From: Rusavskia elegans | Taxonomy: Eukaryota > Ascomycota > Lecanoromycetes > Teloschistales > Teloschistaceae | DNA: 64,000 nucleotides | Assembly: GCA_011316305.1 (NCBI GenBank) | Contig: SAUG01000052.1 | Span: 558,001 to 622,000 of the forward strand | Direction: 5' to 3' | Shown here: piece by piece, positions 1-10,436 of the stretch | Layout: the number at the start of each line of letters is the position of its first letter | Position numbering within the stretch: position 1 is the first letter of the stretch | Position numbers and translations under genes: made by a program | The notes under the pieces: generated by a model | Databases searched by the model: none | The model's input: the letters and a program-made list of their open reading frames with translations, nothing else | Told to the model about the DNA's origin: nothing

Positions 1-1584
1 GATCCATATGCCTGTTTTCCCTTGTATCTACAATACATGAGCAGTGTCATCAGTACCATCGCCTTGGTTCCAGTGAAAGAATACAGAATCTTTGTGTTTG
101 CGAGCTTCGGTTGGGTAGGCAGACGCACTTCCGTCCCCAACACATGACTATATATCACGTCACTTCCATGTTCTTACAGGCTCACCCTCTCCTCGATTGT
201 TAGAGCATTGTTCTTTCTCTCCTTACAGGAATACTGTTACATGAGCTTCGTACAAACAGCCCATATACGTCGGACATCAGGGACTAGAGCAATCCGAACA
301 GAGTCTCGTTAAGGATCCAAAGAGTAATGATTGCGTACATTTGACTTCACCTTCTCTTGACAGTAAATGAAGAAGAGCTCAAAGCCCTGCAAGAGCAACG
401 TCCAGTTCCAGCCCAAAGTATCTGGGCATCACCGTTTCTTGAAATTTTACCACCAGTCCCCCCACAAACGACCTCGCATCACACGCCACTTGATGTATAA
501 GCTCACCCAAGACTTTGCTACATAAGTAAACATCTAAGTCCTCCCATACCTCAAGTTTTATAACCAGCAGCACCCTCATATATTGTATCCCGACTTCACA
601 AGCACAAGTCCCAACAAAGCAACCACCATTCGCCATCCATCGCGATGGGCACCTAAAACTGCTTTCGTCACGGATGGTATCCCTCGACGCAACCTTGACG
701 GCGATTGATCAATGGGAACGATGGGATAGACATATGCAATATTAAGGCACTTGCACCATTTCCTCAGAACACTTCTTCAGGCTACATTTCTAACTAATGG
801 ACACAATCCCACAGATCGGGTAACATCTACTATTATTGACCTCAACCTTTGCACAAGACCCAGCTTAAGCTGTCCCTATTCAAGCCTGTAAGTGCATCTT
901 GGCTTTATATAACGACTCCAGAGATTCTGTCTGATTCTTCTCAAGAAAGTAAGATGGCCATGCTCGTAATAAACGCTTATGGTGATGCTCAATTCTCTCG
1001 CTCTGCGGAATGCGTTTCGAAATCGGAGGGGCTGGTAAGCAGCTAATGTGATTGCCTGCGTATATAGTTTGCCGAGATCGCATGCTGGGTGGTACGATTG
1101 AGACATTGGGTGTGTTTTCGATCACTGGGACGGACCACGAAATCAATCACCTCTCCTGGGGGAATTGAACCGTGGAAATCCCAGTCTGGCGCTCAACACT
1201 CGCATTTTCACTGTGCGTTTGGATAAGGATGGGCTAATCCGCTTCCTTACACCAACCTTGTGATTTGTGTGCGAAATCGGTTGATTTCAAAGTTTCCACG
1301 TGCATGAATTCTAATGATATTTCTGGCTCTGTGGGATGGGAATCTTGAGACACGTGGTATTAGGACGAGCTCGAATGTTCTATTACTGTGGTTATAGCTG
1401 ATGAGCAGCTAAAATATGTAGGTTGTAAAGTGCTGTTCCTGTGTCGAGATCATTCGCTTCTTGCTCGGAATCACACGCTTTTCTTGGACTTCAGCTCCGT
1501 TGCAACCCGTGAGACATCGATTCAGACCACCAATCAGCGCAAAGTAATCGTTCCATTCAAGAAAACACCACCCAGCAAACGAGA
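1..1584. other. Intergenic stretch, no convincing gene
   Basis: Composition is like the flanking gene regions, not AT-rich. Short open frames on both strands are unrelated in composition, have no recognisable domain and no clear exon junctions. I see no RNA gene or repeat here. Confidence 0.5.
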
Positions 1585-2041
1585 ATGCAGCCCTGTCACC
1601 TCCTCGCCCTCGTCTCCCTCTCGTTCTCTGCCCTCGCAGCCGACACCCTCACCCGCGACATCTGCCACTGCGCCGCGCCCTCCGACTTCGTCGGCTACGC
1701 CCGCATCTTCACCTACACAAAAACGGGCGCACCGGCCTGACCTTCACGGCGCAAAACCCTGCGTCGATATCATCACCTCCACGCCCCGATGCTCCGAAGA
1801 TATCTTCGTCATGCCCGGCGTGCGTACCTGCAGCGAGGACAAACGCTTTTGCTTCGACGAGGAGGTCATCCATAAGGATAAGTACTCATTTGATGGCAAG
1901 GAGGTGAGCGTAGGAGATGCGGGGGATCCGGAGCCGAGTGGGATGGATTGCAATGAGGTTTGTAGTACGTTGAAGGAGGGAATGAACGCGAATGGAGAGG
2001 GGAAGAATGAGGTTTTCAGGGATATTGAGCCAGGGATTTGA
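1585..2041 (+). pseudogene. Small secreted cysteine-rich protein gene, frame-broken
   Basis: An ATG at 1585 opens a 51-codon frame that begins with a classic signal peptide (MQPCHLLALVSLSFSALAAD, predicted cleavage after A-L-A-A) followed by a CHC motif. It stops with TGA at 1738-1740. The next reading frame then runs uninterrupted from about 1739 to the stop at 2041 and contains six more cysteines, spaced like a secreted cysteine-rich protein (two CxxxxxxC-type pairs, then CNEVC). No GT/AG pair gives an intron of usable length between the halves, so the simplest reading is a +1 frame break inside one small secreted, effector-like gene. A sequencing error or a very unusual junction cannot be excluded. 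The second half could also be read from an in-frame codon at 1388, but that would lose the signal peptide. Family not recognised. Confidence 0.55.
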
Positions 2042-2318
2042 AGGGGTTTGCTTATTGAGTACCGCACGAGAGTTTTGAAGTAGATATATCGCCTGTTGCT
2101 TCTGAAAACTGATGTATTGGGTATGGTTGTAGCGGATTCGAAGGACAGGGAAAAAAGTTTTCGATAAATCATTCGCGCCTGTTCGCTTCTTGGTGATATT
2201 AGTAAGTTTGCCCTTCTTCTTCCGGTGTCATCGTATGACTAGACTTCAGCGCTGTTTGCTCCTTGGTGTACTTAGATATTTTGCCCTTCTGGTTCCGACG
2301 TCACCGCAGTGCCAAAGT

Positions 2319-3260
2319 TCAGCACACCCAGCCCTGATTGATCCGGTCCAAGATTCTTCGGCATCTATCGTGGCATAGTGGGCACTCGAGGTTCTTCTTG
2401 CCAAGTTGGATTGCCACCAGAGGGTTATCCCTCGTTAAGGTTGAGGTAACGTCCTTCACTAACCCGACATCTCGATCAATTTTCTTGGCCAAGAAGCGTG
2501 ATCTGTGGTGGTGCTTGCACGTGCGTGCAAGGATTGTCTTGGTAGAGCTGTGCCTCCCGACAGTGCAATGTTGACCCCCACACTGCCGTCCAATGGCTAT
2601 CTGATATTCGTCATATGGCCGAAGATGTTGATCATGGTTGAGATCCAGAGTGACTGTTCTCAAGTTCGGAGGAATATGTCTTTGAAAGAACGGAAGCCAG
2701 CCGTCGTCTCCGGAGTCTAGCACAAAAGACAGGCGCCGGATCCAAGGTAGTTGCCAGGGCGTGATTCTGTAAGTGAAGATATCGTTTGCCTCCCACAGGT
2801 AACGAAACTCCAAAGTCGTCGTCGACAGATGCCTCTCATCGAATTCGAGACCAGCAAGAGGTACACCCTTCCTCAATACTGGTATAGGAACATTAGGAGT
2901 GAGGTCTTCTATTATGGACTGTACGTGGTCCCGGTATGACTGTACGTGGTCCCGGTATGACTGTACGTGGTCCCGGTATGACTGTACGTGGTCCCGGTAT
3001 GACTGTACGTGGTCCCGGTATGAGAGTGGAGAGACGTCGAAGCAAAGGTTAGCATACCGATACGGGTCACACCACCAGTCATCCCAGCAGCACATGGGAG
3101 TCACAAGATTCTGCCAGGTTTCTCTTCCTGTGAGTTCCTGCCAGATGAGCCACCGTATCTCGACTGGGAGGTAGCTCAGGGTCCCGAGGGCTGGATTCCG
3201 GCATTGACCTTCGGCGAACCAATGCCATCTGGAGCGGGATCGCTCGACAGCCTTTTCCAT
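2319..3260 (-). CDS. F-box-like fungal protein with internal heptapeptide repeats
   Basis: Single-exon frame of 313 residues starting at the ATG at 3260. Residues 28-45 (LSYLPVEIRWLIWQELTG) match the short F-box-like/2EXR-type N-terminal motif found in large lineage-specific ascomycete families; F-box proteins usually link substrates to SCF ubiquitin ligases, but function here is inferred only from the motif. Residues about 80-115 consist of five perfect copies of S-Y-R-D-H-V-Q, encoded by a 21-bp tandem repeat. The rest resembles the W/F-rich body of these families (WQLPWIRRLSFVLD), and the tail has a CPLCxxxC zinc-ligand-like cluster. The protein ends with WVC. No signal peptide or membrane segment. 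Substrate and pathway unknown. Confidence 0.6.
   Translation of the reverse strand: MEKAVERSRSRWHWFAEGQCRNPALGTLSYLPVEIRWLIWQELTGRETWQNLVTPMCCWDDWWCDPYRYANLCFDVSPLSYRDHVQSYRDHVQSYRDHVQSYRDHVQSYRDHVQSIIEDLTPNVPIPVLRKGVPLAGLEFDERHLSTTTLEFRYLWEANDIFTYRITPWQLPWIRRLSFVLDSGDDGWLPFFQRHIPPNLRTVTLDLNHDQHLRPYDEYQIAIGRQCGGQHCTVGRHSSTKTILARTCKHHHRSRFLAKKIDRDVGLVKDVTSTLTRDNPLVAIQLGKKNLECPLCHDRCRRILDRINQGWVC
2917..3021. repeat. Perfect 21-bp tandem repeat, five copies
   Basis: Five identical 21-bp units (starting GACTGTACGTGG on the plus strand) lie head to tail and keep the reading frame of the minus-strand F-box-like gene, giving SYRDHVQ x5. No mismatch between copies, which implies recent expansion and likely length variation between strains. 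Confidence 0.95.
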
Positions 3261-4502
3261 CGCAGCATGGTCGAAGTCTCGTGTGACTCATCCTGCTCTC
3301 GCTACCGAACCTACAGTATGAGAGGAAAACCCAATACCAAAAGCCAATACTCAAATTCATAACGCTTGTGATGAGACGCAGAATTCTCAGACATGGTAGA
3401 TTATGCGTCGTAAATACCTCTTTCTAGTATCTCTTGTGGCCTAACAGATGTTTATGCTGCCCGAGCAGGAGAATATATCAACAAGAAATAGAAAAAAAGG
3501 TCTGTCAGCTTGATCGTACCCCTCTCGTGGGAACGAGTCGAGTCAGATATATCGATTTGGTGCTGGTCAAGCCGAGTGATACCTGACAGTAGCCTTGTTG
3601 AAGCGGTACCAATCCCATCTCCCACCCAGCGAGATAACTAGAATTTCCGGAAGACTTCATACATTGGTGACAAACCTCCTGCAAAACATTAAATTACATT
3701 CTCTAGAAGCTTTGACACGGCTCCCGTCGGCTTGGTATACTCCCGGTGTTCACATCAGCCGTGGGATTGGCACCGCACACAAAAAGATAATTGTCAGATC
3801 GTGGCAGCTTGATGTTCTGCGGGGCACGGTTAGAAGGCTCCTTTTAAGGAAGTAGCTGGCCGTCGAGTCTTCGCGTTCATTGACTATTATGATTGCCAAG
3901 CTGAAGCCCGGATTATTTTAGCATTCTTAAAGCTTGTGGTAGGGGTAGGGTGTCTTGCCAAAAGGCATTTATCTAGTCAATTTTGACACCACTAAGACTC
4001 CGTAACTTTGGAATATTGATCCAGCATCAATAATCGGCTCTACAGTTCAGTTTAGCAAGATGGCTGAGGACTTGAGATGCAGTTCTTTTTTGCATTATTT
4101 TAGACGCTCGCCAAGTGAGGCTTGGCGCTTGTCGGGGCCTGTTTCCGGCTGCTAATGGTCTAGTTCTGATGCCTAGAGTGCACAAGGCTAAGCATCTACA
4201 GTTTACAGCGCAATATGTGTTCTTTACTAACGCAAACTTCTGTGGTGATGACTACGCCCTCGAAATCAACCAATGATGAACTTTCCGTCACGTCATTCGA
4301 ACATTCTAATCGTCAAATCAATGGACCGACCCTTGTCTTATCCGACTCCACCTAGACGTTCCTTCCTGAAGTATCTGGAACACAGGCTACGTCCATCTCA
4401 TACTCAAGCCGACATTTCCACAGAAGACAATATATCTAATGCCATAACTACCAACGATCTTCCGACACTCCGCTTATCTTCGAGACTCATGACCGAAAAT
4501 TC
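3261..4502. other. Intergenic stretch, nothing recognised
   Basis: Contains only short open frames without family resemblance. A frame of 77 codons (4273-4506) runs into the following ankyrin relic and may be part of its decayed 5' end, but no domain is visible. Confidence 0.4.
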
Positions 4503-4972
4503 ATGACCAATTGGCTCAAAAAGGTTCCCCAAAAGTTAGCAGCCCTGCTCCTCAATCGCCATCCCAATCCAGCTCCTGCAGATTACTCCGACCACCTCCC
4601 GAAACCAGACCCAATTTTTGACCCAGTTCAATTCAAGAAAGCCGCCTACAACGGCAACGCGGCACTTTTTCGCCATCTCGTTACTGAACACCCCATTTTA
4701 CTCACGACTTATAATCGCAACGTCGAAGCCATCCCTATCGGTGCCATGATGGGCGGTGTGCCCATCTAGAAAATTATTCTCCTGGTAGAGCTAGGATGGA
4801 AGGACAATGAGTTCCGTGAGTGCTATAGATACGTTCTGGAAAACATACTGTGGATAGGACAACGGGTAGCAGCGGATACAAGGAAGGATTTCCTGCAGCT
4901 TCTGCTAGAGCAGAGCGCTGTTACCGATAGAGCGGGTACTCCTGTTCTCGAGGCATTCAGGTGTATTATGTA
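4503..4972 (+). pseudogene. Ankyrin-repeat protein relic
   Basis: From the ATG at 4503 the frame reads an 88-codon N-terminal part with an ankyrin-like helix pair (FKKAAYNGNAALFRHLV), then meets a TAG at 4767. Beyond the stop the same frame continues with K-I-I-L-L-V-E-L-G-W-K-D-N and later F-L-Q-L-L-L-E-Q-S-A-V-T, which resemble the outer helices of further ankyrin repeats, until TAG near 4970. The repeat phase across the stop suggests a broken ankyrin gene and not two genes. Weakly conserved repeats; the class of ankyrin protein is not recognisable. Confidence 0.45.
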
Positions 4973-5565
4973 GGCGCCAGCAAAGATATCATGGAGCAGA
5001 TGTGGAAATATAGCTGGGCAGAGATGTTTCCAGAGTCGAATCATGAAGAGCAATAGCTTCCCTACCCTTCGACCATGTCCAATATGCTGCCATCAGGCCT
5101 TATCACAGTGGCTGCAGGTTCCTTCTTTTAACTCGGTCAAAGGGGCCGGCTGGACGCACTGGAGTTGATGACAATCCAGCACCAATAGGTGGTGTTGGCG
5201 GTTCCGTGCCACGACTATTCATTGCTGGACGAGTACAAGATTTTCCGTCTGCATACTTGGTCATCAAAGCAGGAACCTCTTCTGTATGTCATACCGCTTA
5301 CTCTCCATCATCTTCCAGAACCGAGATACTACGACAGCCTCTCAAGTTACCGTGATCAGCGTTGTCTAGCAGTCCTACTCCGCTTTTTTGGCTAACCTCC
5401 ACTGCTGCAATCATCTGCCGCCAGAAAGACTGCCAAGCCTTCGTCGCAACAGTTTAAACGTTGTCGACAAGCAGAGCAAAACTCGATAATGGATGTGGCA
5501 ACAATGGCAGTACTGACGATTGGGCAGAGAAGAATCCCAACCAATGAAAATTGGAACTCAGACGC
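4973..5565. other. Intergenic stretch downstream of the glycosidase
   Basis: A short in-frame piece around 4975-5050 could be the tail of the ankyrin relic in another frame. Otherwise no coding signal is seen. Confidence 0.35.
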
Positions 5566-6926
5566 TCACTGCCACAGCTCATGAAACCGCACCGCGTAAC
5601 GCCCAGCCAATTGCAAATAGTAATTGTGATCCATCCCATCATCAATGCCCAAGAAGCCCGGGTTTGCAGCAGGTGGAACCTCGCTCTGTGTCAATGTAGC
5701 TATCACTTGCGTACCTGGAAGCAAGCATGTAAGCCCGTGCACAGCTCCAACCAAGCCTGAATAGATATCCAAGGAACACTTACTTTCCGGAAACTCATCA
5801 AACATAGCCCCAAACACGAAAAATGGCTTCAAATCCAGCATATGTTTAAGCTGGGCTTCAAAATAGGTACCATTGTATCGATTCCCCAACGGCTCGCCTT
5901 TTCCAGCCCGATTGCGTGCGCTACCACCAGGCGTGATGGAAGGAGCGTATTTGATCCCCAACCGATCGGTCAGAGCTTTATCGGAGATGGAATTGCGCTG
6001 GTAGAACCCTTCGTAGGAGCTCGGGTCGTTGTACGGGCCCACTGCCCAAGGTTGGATAACGTCGGCTTGGAGATAGACGTCATAGTAGGCTGGATTTTGT
6101 GTCCTGTCGAAAGCCCAGTCCCACTGAACACCCAGCACGACGTAAGGATTCGGGTTCGCCGAGCGCATAGCATGAAAAATGGTGGCGCAATTCGCGGCGG
6201 ACAATTTGTTTTTGTCGATGCCGAAGCCCCAAAGCTCGAGCACAGGGCGGCCGTCTTGGTGAAGGTAGGCGTTGGAGGTCATTAGAGGAGCGATATTGTT
6301 CGCATAGTCGTTTAGGAGCGATGGAACCACGTTTGAGAAATCGGTAGACTGAATGGGCGAAAGATCATACTCGACGGCGAAGCTGCGACCGTATTTTTCG
6401 GCTGCAGTACGGATCTGATTCAAGAGCTGCAAGAAGGACTCGTCCTCGAATTGGCCATAGAAACGCTGTACGAGGATACCATCGATGCTGTTCTCTTGCA
6501 TCCAGCGGAAATGTGTGTCTACGACGCCGGTACAGTTGGATTCGAAGAGCTTGGCTTTGGATCTGTCGGGGAGGATGAAGTTGGTGGTGAATAGGCATTC
6601 TTGTGGGTATTGTTCCACGGCGGGGAACATATCGAATTGGACTTTTGATTCGAACGTCAGTGCCTCAAAATGGGATAGGATGCGTGCGTTATTGTCTTAC
6701 CATCACCAGGGGTGCTTGGACCGGGAATCTCCCCGTATTTGATCATCCAGTGATCATTACCCTGCCCTGGGCGCCGGAAAAAGCCTTGATACCCAAACAA
6801 AACTTTACCTTCCAAATGACTTGCATCGACCGCAGTCCTCGGGGCTGTTTGAGCTCCTCCTCCAAGGACATTGCAACCGAAGAGGATGACTGCAGCGGCT
6901 CTGATATTTGGCGGGGTGATAAACAT
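5566..6926 (-). CDS. Secreted GH99-like glycosidase (fungal xylosidase/arabinosidase-like)
   Basis: Three exons: 6926-6701, 6641-5784 and 5714-5566, giving 410 residues. Intron 1 (59 nt, GTAAGA...AAAAG) restores the reading GDV-QFDMFP across the junction. Intron 2 (69 nt, GTAAGT...TTCCAG) joins FDEFPES to TQVIATLTQ. The N-terminus is a signal peptide (MFITPPNIRAAAVILFGCNV). The mature part starts with GKVLFGYQGFF and a DHWMIKYGEIP segment, then the strand-rich motifs GVVDTHFRWM, DGILVQRF, FAVEYDLSP, RPVLELWGFGI and VVLGVQWDW, typical of the fungal proteins annotated xylosidase/arabinosidase that share the (beta/alpha)8 fold of endo-alpha-mannosidase GH99. Family membership is recalled from motif pattern, and true substrate is unknown. 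Intron 2 is a multiple of three without a stop, so its retention would still give an open protein. Confidence 0.7.
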
Positions 6927-7354
6927 CTTAATCTACTTCACTGGTATCGGGCTTTAATCTGACTCCACAAAGAATAAAGCAGGCATAAGAAAGCAGAAAT
7001 TCTAATGGGAAGAAGTCTCAAATTGAAGTCCGTGACACTCAGCTGAAGCGAGCCGTGATGATCAATCAATGTGCTTTAGTCTGAGAGAGACAAGAACAAC
7101 CGCTCACGGTGTGTATGCAGTCAGCTGAAGTATTCTGCGAAAAGGATATGAGTAATCAAAACGCATTAGTCTGAGAGAAATAATGATATTTCTATGTGCG
7201 TCCATGGGCGATTTCCATAGTCTTGGCCTGCCTGGCCTGATGTAGAAGAATGTGAACAATTTGGGGGATACATGCCATTGGAATATGGAGAATTCATATC
7301 AAAGACATTCGACCACTTTAGGTTTAGCGTGCTAGGGCACTGCAAGATCTTGTG
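6927..7354. other. Upstream region of the glycosidase gene
   Basis: Lies between the glycosidase start and the inverted-repeat element; presumably holds the minus-strand promoter. No clear TATA box or operator could be singled out, and no gene is seen. Confidence 0.4.
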
Positions 7355-8003
7355 CGGAGTGTCTCGGGAGCGCAACAACTGAACGCAACATGCTAGCGGG
7401 CGCAATATTGCCCCACTAACGAACAACTCTATATAAACAGACGACTACTTTTTATACGTTTTTTAAAAATTATAACGAGTATATCTTCTATAACTCTATC
7501 TATTCTCTAATTTTACCTCTTTAGAATTTATTATTTATTCGCTGGATTTATATAGTCTAGAGCCCGAAGGTTTTCGAAAATTTTAGCTGTTTCTAAGGCT
7601 CTGCTAGACTGGCCACTTCGAACCAAAGTGGCGATCCGACTTCGCGATAAACGTGGCCAACGCGTCTAAATTACCAGTTTAAGTTAATCTCTTTCCTAAT
7701 ACGGTTAGAAAGTCGAACCCGGGACACGAACTCGGGTTCGAAACCCGACAAAACGGCCAGTCTAGCCGCTCTGCGGAGCGCTAAAACCTCTACTAAAATT
7801 CTTTTACCCCTATACGCAAATAGCCAATATTAAAAGAAAGATTTTAAAGAAATAAAACTATAGATTAGATAGAACTTTAGAAGATATACTCTTTATAATT
7901 TTTAAAAAGCGTCTAGAAAGGAGTTATTTGTGCGTATTATAATATCAGGTTGTTGCGCCTATTAGCATGTTACGTTCAGTTGTTGCGCTCCCGAGACACT
8001 CCG
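7355..8003. mobile_element. Non-autonomous inverted-repeat element with tRNA-like core
   Basis: The left end (CGGAGTGTCTCGGGAGCGCA) and the reverse complement of the right end match for about 55 bp with few differences. A second matching block (TTTTTAAAAATTATAA) follows in each arm, so the inverted repeats are about 170 bp long in total. The centre (about 7560-7800) carries a further inverted pair, GCTAGACTGGCC at 7603-7614 and its complement at 7755-7766. No transposase frame fits in 649 bp, so it is a MITE/foldback-like passenger element. No clear target duplication is seen. The AT-rich arms show partial RIP. Confidence 0.75.
7700..7772 (-). other. tRNA-like segment inside the inverted-repeat element
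   Basis: Read on the minus strand, CGGCTAGA near 7769 can pair with TCTAACCG near 7701 (one mismatch), and GGGTTCGACTT at 7720-7710 resembles a Pol III B box. Between them sits the hairpin CGGGTTTCGAACCCG. A TAGACTGG block could act as a weak A box. This looks tRNA-derived but is not a functional tRNA: the T-stem is unpaired and no convincing anticodon arm exists. Confidence 0.4.
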
Positions 8004-8324
8004 ATTCACGAGATCATTCGGCCAATAAGCAAAGGTAGATACTCGGGAGCTGGCCCGATTAGGTCTAAGAGAGTTGCCAGATGCGTTGAGGAGTTCCTCT
8101 ACATGGCCTGCAAATAACTTCTTAAATAATCTAATTAATTGTGCCTCGACCTCGTAATACATGCGACGCCGTTTTAGGAGAAATTGGGTGTGCTTATCAG
8201 CAAAGAAGAGTTACACTTCCGCAATCCCGGTTCGCTTTGATCGTCCTTCGACCTACCGACCAACTGCCGACATACGATGTTCGTCAAGGTGCTATACGAA
8301 GAAGAATCTGACATCGAGAATACC
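8004..8324. other. Intergenic stretch 3' of the metalloprotease
   Basis: No gene seen. It contains the 3' flank of the metalloprotease gene. Confidence 0.4.
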
Positions 8325-9227
8325 TTAAGACGAGCACGCCTGTTTGCCACAATCCGGATCCGCGTCATCTTTTCCCGCCCTTGGAGCTGCAAAGTCTTTT
8401 TGGCAAAGCACATGCCACAGATTGTGCAAAGCATAGTATGTATAGCTATCCGCATTGAAAGGCGCCAAGTCTTTGCTTAGGTTATCGTAGACTTGCACGG
8501 GCCCATAGCCGATCGGTTCGCCTTTGGCATTGTCCTGATCGATAATCGGGGCTCCGAAGATGTATTCGACAAGACCGTCGAAGTGGAGGTATTCGTGCAA
8601 GAGGGTAGCACCCAGGGTATTCATCAGATAACTGACATGACCGTTCTGCGTGAGCGGTTCGCAGGTTGCGTACCATTTCTTGTCCTCGTCTTTCTGGGGG
8701 TCTGCGCCCTTTAGCGCGGTGACGGCCTTTTTCTTGAAGGCGTTGTCACAGAGGACAATAGTGGGCTTCTTGGTTTCGCCGTCGTGCATGTATGCCAGGG
8801 TTCGTTTATTTTTGCATAGACCCTCGGTGTCTTTTCGCTGGACATGGATATTGGCTAGGAGGTCGTTACCGGTTGAGGGATTCTCGGGAATGGAGGTGGT
8901 GCCGAAGATCGCTAGGAATACGTTCTTGACGCCCGCGCGGTCTCCGCCGTTGAAGTAGTGCGGGAAGATATCGATGTCATCATCGATAGAGTTGAGGACG
9001 TACGCGGCGAGTTCGAAGGCGTCATTGAATGCTGTCTCGACCTGATCCAACTTGTTCGGATGTGGCTCTGTATCTGGGAAGTCGTCGTCACCAGTACCAG
9101 GTTCCGCCCGTTTGAGAAGGGCGTTGTGCGCTGTTACTGCGGGATTCGGAGAAGTGGACAACGGGGCAGAGGAGACATTGCAGATAAAGGAAATAGCGAG
9201 GAAGCAGAGAAGGATGACTCGAGTCAT
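8325..9227 (-). CDS. Secreted aspzincin-like (M35-type) metalloprotease
   Basis: The frame stays open upstream to 9473, but the ATG at 9227 is chosen because it starts a clean signal peptide (MTRVILLCFLAISFICNVSS, then AP). This gives 300 residues with no introns. A KR pair at residues 39-40 is a likely Kex2-type propeptide site. The zinc motif HEYLH is at residues 211-215, followed by FDGLVEY, YGPVQVYDNLSK and NADSYTYYAL (258-267). That order (HExxH, then a Y-rich segment, then NADSY) is the aspzincin signature of deuterolysin/lysine-specific metallo-endopeptidases. Expected role is extracellular protein degradation. It differs from classic deuterolysin in the spacing after HExxH, so it belongs to a divergent fungal branch. 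Confidence 0.75.
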   Translation of the reverse strand: MTRVILLCFLAISFICNVSSAPLSTSPNPAVTAHNALLKRAEPGTGDDDFPDTEPHPNKLDQVETAFNDAFELAAYVLNSIDDDIDIFPHYFNGGDRAGVKNVFLAIFGTTSIPENPSTGNDLLANIHVQRKDTEGLCKNKRTLAYMHDGETKKPTIVLCDNAFKKKAVTALKGADPQKDEDKKWYATCEPLTQNGHVSYLMNTLGATLLHEYLHFDGLVEYIFGAPIIDQDNAKGEPIGYGPVQVYDNLSKDLAPFNADSYTYYALHNLWHVLCQKDFAAPRAGKDDADPDCGKQACSS

Positions 9228-10382
9228 GGTGTAAGAATAGAAGTTCCGAGGAGACGATGCTGCAAACTGGAAAGCAGACACAACAATCGCAATAAACAGG
9301 TTGGAAGAAGCGGATTCTACCAGATTTGCTGCTTGATGTGAAGCATGAAAGCGAGCGTTCGGACATACGATATATAATGTTTTGCTCCTTTGCCCACGTG
9401 CATGCTGTGGACGATCAAGGACACCACCAAAATGAGCTGAAACTGCCAATGAAGACCTCAGCCATCCTGGCAACGCCGTATGCCGGATTGACAGAAATTC
9501 AATACGATCATGCTATGCGATGATTCCCATGGGTGTCATCCCAATCCTGGGAGATTGAAGTTCAGCTACGCACAGCATTGAATGTGCTATGTGCCATATC
9601 GATGATCCACATGAAACACTTACATACATTGATGGATGCCGCATCGGCTGAGGCTTGCTGGGTAACCGAGTCTCGAATAACCGAGGATATACGATGATTG
9701 GCTTCAGCTGTTCAGGGCAAGCTATGCCGCAACGTCAAGGTGACCACGCAAACAGAGGAGTTATTCCATATGTATGAGAGAGGCAGGTAACAAGGCAGTG
9801 CTCGTGAAGAATTGATTGAAGCTGTGCAAGTCTTAGCGAAGCGAAGTACAGCGTAATATCATATCAGGCGCAAGTCTGATTGCTACCTTAGTAGTTCTTG
9901 CGCATCCAGGGGTGGCTCGCTCAGTCAGAAATATCAAAAGCATCTCCAGCGTCAAAAGAAGTTGAGGTCAGGACGAGAAGGCTTAAGGTAGGTTGTTTGG
10001 GCACCCTGGGCAGTTCCAGAATATATAAAGAGATGACGCGTCAAGGCTAGCTGGTTTGGGCATGTGCCTCTGCCACTGCAGTGCTGGTGGTGTGACTCGC
10101 TGAGCACTGATTTGCCAAGGCTCAAAGGCACTGCTGCTGCATATGCACGAGGTCAGGAAAGCCGAGCTCAGAAGGCTGACAACCTACGTATCAAAGACGG
10201 GGAGGAAAAGAGCGCCTGACGTCATGTCTCGGATAACTGTTTGTTGTACCCTGTATTTGGCGTGCTCATCAGCCCCCCTCCAGATGAACACAAGTTATAG
10301 TCGTTTTCCATCCATATAGCAAGAAGACAACTGCCTGCTCCTCTCCTAAACAGCCACCAACCTCGAATCTACGACACCATCA
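9228..10382. other. Divergent intergenic region
   Basis: Separates the minus-strand metalloprotease from the plus-strand hypothetical gene, so it must contain both promoters. A pyrimidine-rich run with CACCAACC and CAATG context sits just before the ATG at 10383. No further gene or repeat is visible. Confidence 0.4.
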
Positions 10383-10436
10383 ATGTCGACGCCTCCATCA
10401 ATGTCGACGCCTCCATCAATGTCGACGCCTCAAGCA
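10383..10436. repeat. 18-bp tandem repeat at the start codon, about 3 copies
   Basis: Two perfect units of ATGTCGACGCCTCCATCA are followed by a third with two changed bases near its end. The repeat includes the ATG, so copy number sets the number of alternative starts. Confidence 0.9.

Noticed and set aside
379..636. An 85-codon minus-strand gene
   Set aside because: No homology-like motif, and the region has no coding features around it.
2917..3021. CRISPR-like array
   Set aside because: The units are directly adjacent with no spacers, and they code in frame within a fungal gene.
3595..3855. An 86-codon plus-strand gene
   Set aside because: No domain, does not connect to neighbouring exons.
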